Made by a program: the position numbers and the translations under genes. The notes under the pieces are model-generated. The model was not told the origin of the DNA. It searched no databases and saw only the letters and a list, made by a program, of their open reading frames with translations. This document shows, one piece after another, positions 31,831-41,700 of a stretch of DNA of 42,362 nucleotides. Source of the stretch: Clostridia bacterium (GTDB lineage Bacteria; Bacillota; Clostridia; Christensenellales; Borkfalkiaceae); the NCBI GenBank assembly GCA_013316055.1, contig WSNM01000007.1, positions 1 to 42,362 on the forward strand, given 5' to 3'. Position 1 is the first letter of the stretch. Every line of letters begins with the position of its first letter.

Positions 31831-32718
31831 TTAAATTATGTCGAACATAGCAATAAATTCCTTTACAGCAAACGACGGCTGTACGTTTTTGGCAAGCGCA
31901 ATACCTACGCCCCTTGCGGGGAGAGGCGGGTCGACGTTAAGCTCGAACAGCTCGCCGTCCGCAAGCTCTTCAAGACAGTACTCGCGCGGCAGACAGCCTA
32001 TGCCCATTCCCTTTTTTGCAAGCTTAAGCATCAAATCCCAATTTGCCACCTCGATAACGGGGTCGAACCGCACGCCGAGCGCCGCAGCATATTTGGAAAG
32101 CGCGTGTCTGAAAACGGTATTGCGCTCAATCATAATAAGCGGAAGCTCGTGCAGGGCGCTGAGGGGTATTGCCTTACCTTTAAGCCGTTGATAGCTGTCG
32201 CCCGCGACAAATACGTCCGTAAGATGCTTTACGGTGCCGTACAGGCGCACCTCCTTATCCTCCAACGGGAGGTTTATGAACGCCACGTCGCACTTGCCGT
32301 CCTTAAGCTGGCTTAGCGTATCAGGCGAGGTTGAGGAAATAAGCTCGAGCCTGACCGCAGGATATTTGCGGTTGAACAGCGCAAGCTTATCCGCAAGCAC
32401 ATGCGAAAAAATCGAATCGGTTGCGCCTATTCTTACCGTACCCGTGGCGGTTGTGCTAAGTGATTTAAGGCTGTTTTCGGCGTCGTCAATAAGCGCGAGC
32501 GCCTCGCCTATCTGTCTGTAAATAAGCTTGCCGCCCGCCGCGGAAAGCTCCATTCCGTTATGCGTGCGGTTGAACAGAGAAACGCCGAGCTGATTTTCAA
32601 GCTGCTTTATTGCCTGAGATACGGCGGGCTGGGAAATAAACAGCTCCTGCGCGGCCTTTGTAAGACTGCCGCATTTTGCAACGGCGTAAAACACGCGGTA
32701 CAGTTCAAGATTTACCAT
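31831..32718 (-). CDS. LysR-family transcriptional regulator
   Basis: A 295-residue LysR regulator. The winged helix-turn-helix is at residues 3-62 (LYRVFYAVAKCGSLTKAAQE, then SQPAVSQAIKQLENQLGVSL). The substrate-binding domain (about 90-293) has the usual two Rossmann-like lobes; TGTVRIGATDSIFSHVL starts the first. Its effector is unknown. The family typically regulates a divergent gene, but this one is not divergent: it starts one base after the mnmE stop and precedes holA. A self-controlled promoter must therefore lie elsewhere, or it depends on mnmE transcription. Confidence 0.93.
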   Translation of the reverse strand: MVNLELYRVFYAVAKCGSLTKAAQELFISQPAVSQAIKQLENQLGVSLFNRTHNGMELSAAGGKLIYRQIGEALALIDDAENSLKSLSTTATGTVRIGATDSIFSHVLADKLALFNRKYPAVRLELISSTSPDTLSQLKDGKCDVAFINLPLEDKEVRLYGTVKHLTDVFVAGDSYQRLKGKAIPLSALHELPLIMIERNTVFRHALSKYAAALGVRFDPVIEVANWDLMLKLAKKGMGIGCLPREYCLEELADGELFELNVDPPLPARGVGIALAKNVQPSFAVKEFIAMFDII

Positions 32719-32719
32719 T

Positions 32720-34027
32720 TTATTTACCTACGCAGAATTTTTCGAATACGGTGCTGATAATTTCCTCCGACGCCGTTTCGCCCGTGATTTCGCCGAGAAT
32801 GTCCCAGACGTCCTTTAAATCGACCGAAATCAAATCGAGCGTGCAAACGCCTATGCCGTCCGCGGCGCTTTGTATTGCCGCCGCCGCGCGGGTAAGCGCG
32901 TTATAATGGCGCTCTTCCACGATATAAGCCTTGTCAAGGGTCTGCTCGCAGCCGCCCTTTTCCGCAAGCGTATACCTTAACAAATCAAGCCCCTCGCCCG
33001 TGGAAGCGGACACCGCAAGCGTATAATCGCCGTGCGGGCAAAGCTTGTCGCATTTATTGAACACCTTAATCACCTCGCCGCTTGCCTCCTTGGGGAGGTC
33101 GATATATTTTCCGTCGTCGGTAACCGATATTATTATATCGGCGGAGGCGATTGCGCTTTTTGCACGCTCTATACCCATGCCCTCTATTGCGCCCGCGCGC
33201 TCGCGTATGCCCGCGGTGTCTATAAGCCTGAATTTAATTCCGTTCAGCTCTATATCTCCCTCGACAGCGTCGCGGGTTGTGCCCGCCGTATCGGAAACGA
33301 TTGCCTTGTCATAGCCCAAAAGCGCGTTTAAAAGCGAGCTTTTGCCCGTATTAGGGACGCCGCAAATAGCAACTGAAACGCCGCTTTTTATGCGTTTGCC
33401 CCCCGAATATGTTTGAATTAACCGCAAAAGCCTTTCTTTAAGCGCGGAAATATTCAAAAGAATTTTTCTTTCGTCTATCCCCTCCGCATCCTCCTCGGGA
33501 TAGTCGATTTCTACGGCGATTGAGGCAAGAATATCCTTTAAGGTGTTCTGTATTTCCTTTACCTCGCGCGTAAGCCTTTCGCGATACAACATACTGCCCG
33601 CGCGCACCAGCGCAAGGCTTTCCGCATTTATCATGTCCGCCATACCCTCTGCCGAGGCAAGTGAAAGCTTTCCGTTGAGAAAGGCGCGCCTTGTAAACTC
33701 GCCCCTTTCGGCAAGGCGCGCGCCGCACTCCAACGCTCTTTTTAAAATGCCGCGGGCTATTCTTACGCCGCCGTGACACTGAAATTCGACAACGTCCTCG
33801 CCCGTAAACGTTTTGGGCGCCCTGAAGTAGACCATAAAGCCGTAGTCGGTAAAGCCGTCCCCGCAGATTGTGCCCGCATACATATAATTAGGCGTAAATT
33901 CCGCAATTCCGGCGGACGGAGTAAACATTTTTTTTGCCGTTTCAAGCGCGGCGGCGCCGCTTATTCTTATTATCGCCACGCCGCCCGTGCCGTTTGCCGT
34001 GGATATTGCAGCTATGCAGTCAGTCAT
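32720..34027 (-). CDS. mnmE: tRNA modification GTPase MnmE
   Basis: A 435-residue GTPase which, with MnmG, installs (carboxymethyl)aminomethyl groups at wobble uridine 34. The N-terminal formyl-tetrahydrofolate-binding domain begins DCIAAISTANGTGGVAIIRI. The inserted G domain has GVPNTGKSSLLNALLG (P-loop), SDTAGTTRD (G2), DTAGIRE (G3) and NKCDK (G4). The C-terminal helical domain ends in FCVGK with the conserved Cys and GK. The ribosome site is weak. It is the first gene of mnmE-lysR-holA; no mnmG or rnpA is nearby in this window. Confidence 0.97.
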   Translation of the reverse strand: MTDCIAAISTANGTGGVAIIRISGAAALETAKKMFTPSAGIAEFTPNYMYAGTICGDGFTDYGFMVYFRAPKTFTGEDVVEFQCHGGVRIARGILKRALECGARLAERGEFTRRAFLNGKLSLASAEGMADMINAESLALVRAGSMLYRERLTREVKEIQNTLKDILASIAVEIDYPEEDAEGIDERKILLNISALKERLLRLIQTYSGGKRIKSGVSVAICGVPNTGKSSLLNALLGYDKAIVSDTAGTTRDAVEGDIELNGIKFRLIDTAGIRERAGAIEGMGIERAKSAIASADIIISVTDDGKYIDLPKEASGEVIKVFNKCDKLCPHGDYTLAVSASTGEGLDLLRYTLAEKGGCEQTLDKAYIVEERHYNALTRAAAAIQSAADGIGVCTLDLISVDLKDVWDILGEITGETASEEIISTVFEKFCVGK

Positions 34028-34053
34028 AATTCACCAAGCTATAAATTTTGCTT

Positions 34054-34076
34054 ATATACTTTTTATAAAAGTATAT
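34054..34076. repeat. Inverted repeat in the mnmE upstream region
   Basis: Arms ATATACTTTT (34054-34063) and AAAAGTATAT (34067-34076) with three bases between, 27 bases before the mnmE start. It may overlap the promoter and act as an operator, or be a weak AT-rich hairpin. Confidence 0.45.
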
Positions 34077-34102
34077 CACCGCGCCGAAAAAAACGCAATA
34101 GA

Positions 34103-34127
34103 AAAGCGCTTAATAAATAAGCGCTTT
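34103..34127 (-). terminator. Terminator of the membrane-protein gene at 34137
   Basis: Arms AAAGCGCTT (34119-34127 and 34103-34111, complementary) around a seven-base loop, ten bases past the stop codon, followed on the minus strand by TTCT and later T-rich DNA. Confidence 0.65.
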
Positions 34128-34136
34128 AAGAATTAT

Positions 34137-34979
34137 TCAGTTATCGAAGGGGTCGGAATTTGTACTGCCGCCTCCACCGCCGAATTCGGAAAACGGGTCC
34201 TCGGGCGGGGTCGGCCGCGGCTGTCCGTCGTCATAGGGCTGGTTGCCCGCGTGCGGATTGTGCGAATAGGGGTTCTGGTTATAAGGGTTGGGGTTCTGCT
34301 GCTGGTACTGCTGATAGGTTCTGTAACGGCGCTCCTGCTCGGCGCGCATAAACTCGCGGTAGCTTAGCCCCTTATTGTTGCGGATAACAAAGAAGATTAT
34401 GCCCTGCACGGGGACTATTACGCTGACAAGCGTGAAAATGAAATATCTGCGCGAGGCGTATGTCTGGAAGAATGCAGACAAAAGCAGGACCTGCGCAACC
34501 ATAAACACGAGGTTAAACCAGCTTAAAATATAGTCGTAAAGATATTCGAGGCACCATACCGCCCAATTAAGCCCGTCGGGCACTCCAACTACGCTGACGT
34601 CGATAAAGTTGGTCATTTCGTTGAATTTTATATCAAGACAGCCCGCGGCGGCAAGACATCTGACTGCGGAATAATATACGGCGCTGCCGCCTAACAGCAA
34701 CAGCTCTAAAATTGCCGCGACAAGACCGATTATTCGGGTGTCGACCTTGTTGAAAACTTTATTCTTCTGTGCGCACACGCCTATATAATAGGTGCTGACA
34801 ACGGGTATAAACGCAAGCCATTTAAGCTTGTAGCCCGCACGCGAGGCGATTGTATACAGCGCGATAGCCTGCAAAACGAACACAACGCCGAAAAACAGAC
34901 CGATAGAGAGAATATACACCCACCAGTATTTGTCTGTTGTGAAATATGAGGCGGCTATTAAATACCTTGATAAATCCAT
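34137..34979 (-). CDS. Multi-pass membrane protein with Pro/Asn/Gln-rich tail
   Basis: A 280-residue protein of no recognised family. About five to six hydrophobic helices occupy residues 17-205: YILSIGLFFGVVFVLQAIAL, WLAFIPVVSTYYIGV, IIGLVAAILELLLLGGSA, a broken pair in the middle, and IFTLVSVIVPVQGIIFFVI. The last 65 residues are low-complexity (YQQYQQQNPNPYNQNPY, then PPEDPFSEFGGGGG), disordered and probably cytoplasmic. The layout, a small membrane domain plus a Tyr/Pro/Gln-rich tail, is common in uncharacterised clostridial proteins. It is followed by its own terminator and preceded by a 112-base AT-rich gap, so it is a single-gene unit. Confidence 0.7.
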   Translation of the reverse strand: MDLSRYLIAASYFTTDKYWWVYILSIGLFFGVVFVLQAIALYTIASRAGYKLKWLAFIPVVSTYYIGVCAQKNKVFNKVDTRIIGLVAAILELLLLGGSAVYYSAVRCLAAAGCLDIKFNEMTNFIDVSVVGVPDGLNWAVWCLEYLYDYILSWFNLVFMVAQVLLLSAFFQTYASRRYFIFTLVSVIVPVQGIIFFVIRNNKGLSYREFMRAEQERRYRTYQQYQQQNPNPYNQNPYSHNPHAGNQPYDDGQPRPTPPEDPFSEFGGGGGSTNSDPFDN

Positions 34980-35091
34980 ATTTTCTCCCCGAAAGCCGTT
35001 TGCACGGCCCTTGTAGCATATAATTATATATGTACAAGTTGTATAAAATAAAAACTATTTGTGAAATAAAAGTGAAAATTCCGACTGCGCA

Positions 35092-35859
35092 TTAAGGGCT
35101 TTTAAACAAATCGAAGCCGTAATCAACGCTTTCAAGCGTAAGCCCGCCTGCGGGCATAGTTTTGCCGACTGCATCTCTGTCGCATTCCTCAAGCGAGCGC
35201 AAAATATCGCTTTCGCTTAAAGAGCCCTGCGCGAAATACAGCATTGTGCCCGCGATTGTGCGAACCATATTATACAGAAAGCCCCCTCCGCAAACGTAAA
35301 TTTCCACGTCGTAGCTCCCGCGAAAATACCGTGCTTTTACCTCTACGGAGTACACCTCGCGCACGGTGGTTTTTACCTGAGAGCCGCTTTTGCAGTACGC
35401 CTTAAAATCGTGCCGTCCGACAAAAGCCCCCGCAATATGTTCGAGTTTTGATATGTCAGCGCCGCCCTTCACCCATACGGAGGTTTTATCCTTTAAAGGG
35501 TTGCGGCGGGGCGAAAGGTACATTCTGTAACAGTAGGTTTTTTTCTTTGCGCTGCGGTTTGCGTCAAAAGCTTCCGGCGCGGCAACCGAGCTTAAAACGC
35601 TTATAGCCTCCGGCAGACGCATATTAAGCGCGTCGGCGATTTTTTCGGGCGGAATTGACGTTTCCGCATCGAAATGGCAGACCTGACCCGCGGCGTGAAC
35701 ACCGCTGTCCGTCCTTCCGCTCGCCGTTATGCAAACGCGTTTGCCGAACAAGTCCTTTGCCGCGGCTTCAAGCTTTTCCTGAACGGTTATTGAATTTTTC
35801 TGTATCTGCCAGCCGCCGTAGCCCGCGCCGTTATAGGCAACCAAAATAGCGTATCTCAT
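35092..35859 (-). CDS. truA: tRNA pseudouridine(38-40) synthase
   Basis: A 255-residue TruA that isomerises uridines 38-40 of the anticodon stem. The catalytic Asp is D51 in ASGRTDSGVHAAGQV. Other family segments are the N-terminal VAYNGAGYGGWQIQ, FDANRSAKKKTYCYRMYL, GRHDFKAYCKSG and GGGFLYNMVRTIAGTML. It starts one base after ecfT, which is the common ecfA-ecfT-truA arrangement of Bacillota. Confidence 0.96.
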   Translation of the reverse strand: MRYAILVAYNGAGYGGWQIQKNSITVQEKLEAAAKDLFGKRVCITASGRTDSGVHAAGQVCHFDAETSIPPEKIADALNMRLPEAISVLSSVAAPEAFDANRSAKKKTYCYRMYLSPRRNPLKDKTSVWVKGGADISKLEHIAGAFVGRHDFKAYCKSGSQVKTTVREVYSVEVKARYFRGSYDVEIYVCGGGFLYNMVRTIAGTMLYFAQGSLSESDILRSLEECDRDAVGKTMPAGGLTLESVDYGFDLFKSP

Positions 35860-35860
35860 A

Positions 35861-36706
35861 TCAGCTGAGCCTTATATAATCGTTGATAAGCGGAAAAATC
35901 TGCGCCCAGTAAATATTCAATAGCACAACGCCCGCAATAAGCAAAGCGAAAACCAACAAAGCGACGATGTCGCGGCCGCCGAATTTAAGCTTTTTGTACT
36001 TTGTTCTGTTTTTGGAGCCGGAGTAGCAACGCGCGTCCATTGCGTCGCCCAGCTCGTCCGCACGTCTGAACGCCGAAATTAAAAGCGGTATCAAAATGGG
36101 AATTATCGCCTTTATCCGCTTGAAAAGATTACCGCTTTCAAAGTCCGCGCCCCTCGCCTTCTGCGCGGCGATTATGCGGTTTGTTTCGTCTATCAGCGTG
36201 GGAATAAACCTTAACGCTATGGACATTATCAGCGCAAGCTCGTGCACGGGGAACCTTATATATTTGAGCGGCTTTAACAAGCTTTCTATCCCGTCGGTAA
36301 GCGCGACGGGCGTTGTGGTAAGCGTTAAAACAGACGAGGCCATTACAAGAAAAAACAGCCTTGACGTTAAAAACACGGTGTTTATTATGCCCTCTCGTGT
36401 GATTCTGAATATCCACCACTGCGCGTAAACCGTTTCGCCGCCGTGAAAAAACAGATTTAAAACCGCAGTGAAAACCACTATGAAGATTATGCCCTTTACC
36501 GATTTTAAAACTCTGCCGAAAGGTACGCGCGCCGCGGCAAGCGCAATGCTTATTACAAGCACGCACGCCAGAAGCGAATAGAAATTTGAGGAAACAAACA
36601 GCAGAACGATAAACGCGATAAGCGCAAGAATTTTCGTTCTGGGGTCCATTTTATGGACGAAGGACTGCGCGGGATAGTATTGCCCGAAGGTAACGTCGTT
36701 AAGCAT
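35861..36706 (-). CDS. ecfT: Energy-coupling factor transporter transmembrane protein EcfT
   Basis: A 281-residue integral membrane protein linking the two ECF ATPases to interchangeable S components for vitamin and metal uptake. The start at 36706 (MLNDVTFGQYYP) has GGAGG six bases before it and overlaps the ATPase gene by eight bases; upstream codons are shadow. It has the opening VHKMDPRTKI, several membrane helices, and coupling-helix motifs near the C-terminus (AQKARGADF and DAMDARCY), whose Ala-Arg-Gly contacts the ATPases. Confidence 0.95.
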   Translation of the reverse strand: MLNDVTFGQYYPAQSFVHKMDPRTKILALIAFIVLLFVSSNFYSLLACVLVISIALAAARVPFGRVLKSVKGIIFIVVFTAVLNLFFHGGETVYAQWWIFRITREGIINTVFLTSRLFFLVMASSVLTLTTTPVALTDGIESLLKPLKYIRFPVHELALIMSIALRFIPTLIDETNRIIAAQKARGADFESGNLFKRIKAIIPILIPLLISAFRRADELGDAMDARCYSGSKNRTKYKKLKFGGRDIVALLVFALLIAGVVLLNIYWAQIFPLINDYIRLS

Positions 36707-38522
36707 TCGCGCCTCCCTTATACACCTCGGCAACGCCTTCGCAAAAGCCGTTCACCGTGCAGTCGCTGTCTATTATAATTCCCGATTTTGCAAGCTCGCG
36801 GGAGATTTTTGCGGTGAGCGGAATATCAAGCCCCAACGCGGTAAGCTCGTCCGCGCGTTTAAAGAGCATAGCGGGACTTTCGCATGCGAATACCGCGCCC
36901 TCGGAAATGACCGCCGCCCTTGTACAGTTTTCCGCAACCTCGTCCATATCGTGGGAAACTATGATAACCGTTCTGCACCACTCTCTGTGGATTTTGTGCA
37001 ACAGCTCCATAATTTCGCACTTGCCCTTGGGGTCAAGACCCGCCGCGGGCTCGTCCAGCACAAGGATATGCGGCTTTGTAACTATTACGCCCGCGATTGC
37101 AACGCGGCGCTTTTGTCCGCCCGACAAATCGAAGGGCGACTTATCCTTAACCTCTTCATAGTTAAGTCCGACCATTTCCAGACTGCTTTTAACGGCTTGC
37201 TCGGTTTCTTCGGCGGTTATTTTTTTATTGAAGTTTTTAAGCCCGAACGCAACGTCTGCAAACACCGTTTCCGCAAACAGCTGATATTCGGGATACTGAA
37301 ACACCATTCCAACGCTTGCACGCAGAGCCTTGAAGTCGCATTTTTTGCTTGTCAAATCGAATTGCCCCACGGATATGGCGGGAATAACGGGCGCGGGCTG
37401 CCCCTTTTTTGCCTTGGGCTTACGATAGTGCTTTAACGTTTGCGGCAGACGGATAAGCGCGTTAAGATGCTGAATAAGCGTAGATTTTCCGCTGCCCGTG
37501 TGGCCTATAATACCGAAAAATTCGCCCTCGCCGATATGCAGATTGACGCCCCTTAACGCCTTCGCCGCAAACGGGGATTTTTTGGAATAGGTAAAAGTCA
37601 AATTGCTTATATCAATATCCCATTCGTGCGCACTTTCAACCGCAATAGGGTTGAATTTTGAGGATTGCCCCGCATATATGCCATTGTTTTGCATATTTTT
37701 TACTATTTCCTCGGCAAGCGCTTCGGGGCGCAGAACGTTTGCAATTTCCATGCCGCAGGCGCGTAGCTTGTCGGAAATTATGCTGATTTCCGGCAAGGAC
37801 AGATTGTACGTTTCCAACAGCTCACCGTTTTCGAAAATAGCCTCCGGCGTGCCTTCAAGCACTATTTCGCCCTTGTTCATTACGATTGCTCTGTCCGCCA
37901 AAAGCGCCTCTTCCATAAAGTGGGTAATCAGAATTACCGTCATACCCTCGTCCTTATTAAGACGACTGACGACCTCTATAACCTCTCTTCTGCCCTTGGG
38001 GTCGAGCATTGCCGTTGCCTCGTCCAAAATTAAAACGTCCGGCTTTATTGCAAGCACTCCCGCAACGGCTATGCGCTGCTTTTGCCCGCCCGAAAGGCGC
38101 GTGGGGGTTGCGTTGCGGTATTTTTCCATACCGACTGCGGAAAGCGCCCATTCTATCCTTCTGCCTATTTCCTCGCGTTCGATACCGATATTTTCGGGGC
38201 CGAAGGCAATATCGTCCTCAACGATAGACGCAACCGTCTGGTTGTCTGGGTTCTGAAAAACTATCCCAATATGCTTCCTTATTTCAAGGTAATTTTTACC
38301 CTCTGCAACGTCCATACCCAAAACGGAAATTTTGCCGTCTTCCGCTTCAAGCAGCCCGTTCAAAAGGCGGGCGAGCGTGGATTTTCCGCTTCCGTTATGG
38401 CCTATAACCGAAACAAACTCGCCGCGCTTTATTTTTAAGCTGACGTTGTTTACGGCGGGGCTGACCGCTCCCGAATAGGTAAATTTTACGTTTTTGCAAT
38501 CGATTATATATTCTTCGGACAT
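36699..38522 (-). CDS. ecfA: Fused ECF transporter ATPase (EcfA1-EcfA2 in one chain)
   Basis: A 607-residue protein with two complete ABC ATPase domains in tandem. The first (about 5-245) has Walker A GHNGSGKST, signature LSGGQKQR and Walker B VLILDEATAMLDP. The second (about 305-560) has GHTGSGKST, LSGGQKRR and VLVLDEPAAGLDP. A linker of about 60 residues joins them. Normally EcfA1 and EcfA2 are separate adjacent genes; here the open frame is continuous. The start at 38522 (MSEEYIIDCKNVKF) is chosen over 38588 because the upstream codons are not ABC-like and lie in the promoter. It drives vitamin uptake with EcfT (8-base overlap). Confidence 0.93.
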   Translation of the reverse strand: MSEEYIIDCKNVKFTYSGAVSPAVNNVSLKIKRGEFVSVIGHNGSGKSTLARLLNGLLEAEDGKISVLGMDVAEGKNYLEIRKHIGIVFQNPDNQTVASIVEDDIAFGPENIGIEREEIGRRIEWALSAVGMEKYRNATPTRLSGGQKQRIAVAGVLAIKPDVLILDEATAMLDPKGRREVIEVVSRLNKDEGMTVILITHFMEEALLADRAIVMNKGEIVLEGTPEAIFENGELLETYNLSLPEISIISDKLRACGMEIANVLRPEALAEEIVKNMQNNGIYAGQSSKFNPIAVESAHEWDIDISNLTFTYSKKSPFAAKALRGVNLHIGEGEFFGIIGHTGSGKSTLIQHLNALIRLPQTLKHYRKPKAKKGQPAPVIPAISVGQFDLTSKKCDFKALRASVGMVFQYPEYQLFAETVFADVAFGLKNFNKKITAEETEQAVKSSLEMVGLNYEEVKDKSPFDLSGGQKRRVAIAGVIVTKPHILVLDEPAAGLDPKGKCEIMELLHKIHREWCRTVIIVSHDMDEVAENCTRAAVISEGAVFACESPAMLFKRADELTALGLDIPLTAKISRELAKSGIIIDSDCTVNGFCEGVAEVYKGGANA

Positions 38523-38556
38523 CTGTAACCTTAAATTATTTTTGCAATTCGTTAAA

Positions 38557-38585
38557 ATTATAGCAAAAGCCGCGGCTTTTAACAA
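38557..38585 (-). promoter_or_regulatory. Promoter of the ecfA-ecfT-truA operon
   Basis: On the minus strand TTGTTA (38580-38585), a 17-base spacer that is largely a palindrome (AAAGCCGCGGCTTTT), and TATAAT (38557-38562), about 30 bases before the start codon. Confidence 0.75.
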
Positions 38586-38688
38586 CAAAATAGAGGTAAA
38601 TAATGGTGAAAGTACGGTAAAAATTTTAAAAACGAGGCGTTTTTTGCATAATTACGCGTGATTTTGCAACAAAAATCGAAAACCGCTA

Positions 38689-38717
38689 TTGACAAGCCCG
38701 CGCGCGCGCGTTATAAT
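38689..38717 (+). promoter_or_regulatory. Perfect consensus promoter of the pyruvate:ferredoxin oxidoreductase gene
   Basis: TTGACA (38689-38694), a 17-base spacer, and TATAAT (38712-38717). The spacer contains six CG dinucleotides in a row (38699-38710). CGGAGG (38767-38772) precedes the start codon at 38779. The match predicts very strong expression. Confidence 0.9.
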
Positions 38718-38778
38718 AGTGTATGTGTGTTAAAGCACTAAAAAGATAAAACTTGTATTTAAAAATCGGAGGTTTTTA

Positions 38779-41700
38779 ATGAAAAAATTGACTATCGACG
38801 GTAATACCGCCGCAAGCCATGTTGCGTACGCCTTCTCTGAGGTAGCCGCAATTTACCCCATTACCCCCTCTTCCCCTATGGCGGAGGTTGCGGACGAATG
38901 GGCTACCGCGGGCAGAACCAACATGTGGGGTCAGAAGGTAAGAATTGCAGAAATGCAGTCCGAGGGCGGCGCGGCGGGCGCTGTGCACGGCTCGCTCAGT
39001 GCGGGCGCACTGACAAGCACCTACACCGCTTCTCAGGGTCTGTTGCTGATGATTCCCAATATGTATAAAATTTCGGGCGAGCTGCTGCCCATGGTTATGC
39101 ACGTTTCGGCGCGCGCGCTGGCGGCTCATTCGCTTAACATTTTCGGCGACCATGCCGACGTTATGGCATGCCGCCAGACGGGCTTTGCAATGCTTTGCGA
39201 CGGCTCCGTTCAGGAGGTTATGGATTTGGCGCTTGTTGCGCATTTGTCCACGCTGAAATCGAAGGTGCCCTTTATCAACTTCTTCGACGGCTTCAGAACC
39301 AGCCACGAGGTTGCCAAAATAGACGTTTGGGACGAAACCGACAATTACGCGGAAATCCGCGCTATCTGCGACGAGGCGGAAATTGCGGGCGACATTGCAG
39401 ACTTCAAGTCCCGCTCGCTGAACCCCGAGCACCCCATTCAGAAGGGTACCGCGCAGAACGGCGACACCTACTTCCAGAACAGAGAAACGGCGAACAGCTA
39501 TTACGAGGCTACCCCCGCAATCGTCCAGAAAATGATGGACATTGTTTCTGCTAAATGCGGAAGAAAATACCACCTGTTCGACTATGTGGGAGCACCCGAC
39601 GCGGACAAGGTTATCGTCTGCATGGGCTCCGGCTGCGAAACAATCGAAGAGAGCATTAACAAGCTGAACGCTACGGGTAAAAAGTACGGTCTTGTAAAGG
39701 TACGCCTTTACCGTCCCTTCGTTGCGGACGCGTTTGTTGCCGCTCTTCCCGCTACGGTTAAAAAGATTGCCGTGCTTGACAGAACGAAGGAGCCCGGCTC
39801 CCTCGGCGAACCCTTGTATCTGGACGTTTGCTCGGCTCTGCTTGAAAAGGGCTTAACCAAGGTAAAGGTTTACGGCGGAAGATACGGCTTGGGCTCGAAA
39901 GAGTTCACCCCCTCTATGGTGCTTGCGGTTTACAAGAACCTTGAAAAGAAAGCGCCCAAAAACCACTTTACAATCGGTATTTACGAGGACGTTACAAATA
40001 CCTCTTTGGACTTCTCGCAGAAGTTCGACGCCGCGCCCGAAGGCTCCACAAGCTGTAAATTCTACGGTTTGGGCTCCGACGGTACGGTAGGCGCAAACAA
40101 AAACTCAATTAAAATTATCGGCGACCATACGGACAAGCACGCGCAGGCGTACTTCTTCTACGATTCCAAGAAATCGGGCGGTATAACCGTATCTCACCTC
40201 CGTTTCGGCGACACGCCCATTCAGTCGGAATATTTGATTGACAGCGCAGACTTCGTTCAGTGCTCTAACCCCTCCTACGTTACCCGCTACAATATGACGG
40301 GCGACATTAAGGACGGCGGTACCTTCCTTATAAACACCTCTGCAACCACGGTTGAAGCGCTTGAAAGCTTTTTGCCCGCAAAGGTTAAGCAGGATATCGC
40401 TAAAAAGCACATAAATCTTTACGTTATTGACGCTATCAAGATTGCGGCGGATTTGGGACTGCGCGGCAGAACCAACACCATTCTGCAGTCGGCGTTCTTC
40501 CGCGTTAACCCGCAAATTATGCCCTACGACAAGGCTATCGAGTATATGAAGTACATGGCTAAAAAATCGTTCGGCAGAAAGGGCGATGCGGTCGTTCAGA
40601 TGAACTACAACGCAATAGACGCGGCGGCGGGCGACAACCTTATCAAAATCAACGTTCCCGAAAGCTGGGCAAAGGCAACCAAGGGCGCGAAGATGGTTAA
40701 GGGCTCTTCCAACGAATACTATCAGGAAATTATCAAGCCTATCCTCTACCTCGAAGGCGACAAGCTTAAATCTTCGCAGTTCAACGCGGACGGACACGTA
40801 CCCACCGGCACGACCAAGTACGAAAAGCGCGGCGTTGCGGTGCTTGTACCCGAAATCGACCTTGCAAAATGTATCCAGTGCGGAAACTGCTCGTTTGTGT
40901 GCCCGCACGCGTGCCTGCGCCCCGCGGTTATTGCAAGCGGCGCAGAAAAGCCCAAGACGCTTAAAACCAAGGCGGCTATCGGACTTGCGGGCTACGAGTA
41001 CAGAATGCAGGTTTCGCCCCTTGACTGTATGGGCTGCGGAGTGTGCGCTACCGTCTGCCCCGTAAAGGACGGCGGAGCTATAAAAATGGTACCCATTGCA
41101 GAATCGCTTGCAAAGGGCGAGGACAAAAACTGGGAGTTTGCGGTTGAACTGCCCGAGGTTGACACCTCTAAATTCTCTAAGGCGACCGTTAAGGGCTGTC
41201 AATTCGCTACCCCGCTGTTCGAGTTCTCGGGCGCGTGCGCAGGCTGCGGAGAAACGCCTTACGTCAAGGTTATAACCCAGCTGTTCGGCGAGGACATGGT
41301 TGTTGCAAACGCAACGGGCTGCTCTTCGATATACGGCGGCTCCTCCCCCACCTGCCCCTACACCACAAACAAAAACGGACGCGGCCCCGCATGGGCAAAC
41401 TCGCTGTTTGAGGACAATGCGGAATTCGGCTACGGTATGAACCTTGCATACAGCGCAAGAAGAACCGCCGTTAAGGGCAAGGTTGAAAAGCTTGCGGAAA
41501 TGTGGAACGGCAATGCGGAAGCAAAAGCGGCGTGCGACAGCTATCTTGCGGCATTCGAGGACAGAGAAGCTTCCAAAAAGGCAAGTGCAGAGCTTGTAAG
41601 CCTGCTTGAACAGTGCAATAACTGCGGTTGCGAATGCGACGCGCTTGTTAAAGAAATTCTTGCCGACAAGGATTGCCTTGCTAAAAAATCAATCTGGATA

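Noticed and set aside
38776..41202. Long minus-strand frames (265 and 365 codons) opposite the pyruvate:ferredoxin oxidoreductase
   Set aside because: They are antisense shadows in strongly biased codons of a highly expressed gene; no promoter, start signal or protein family.
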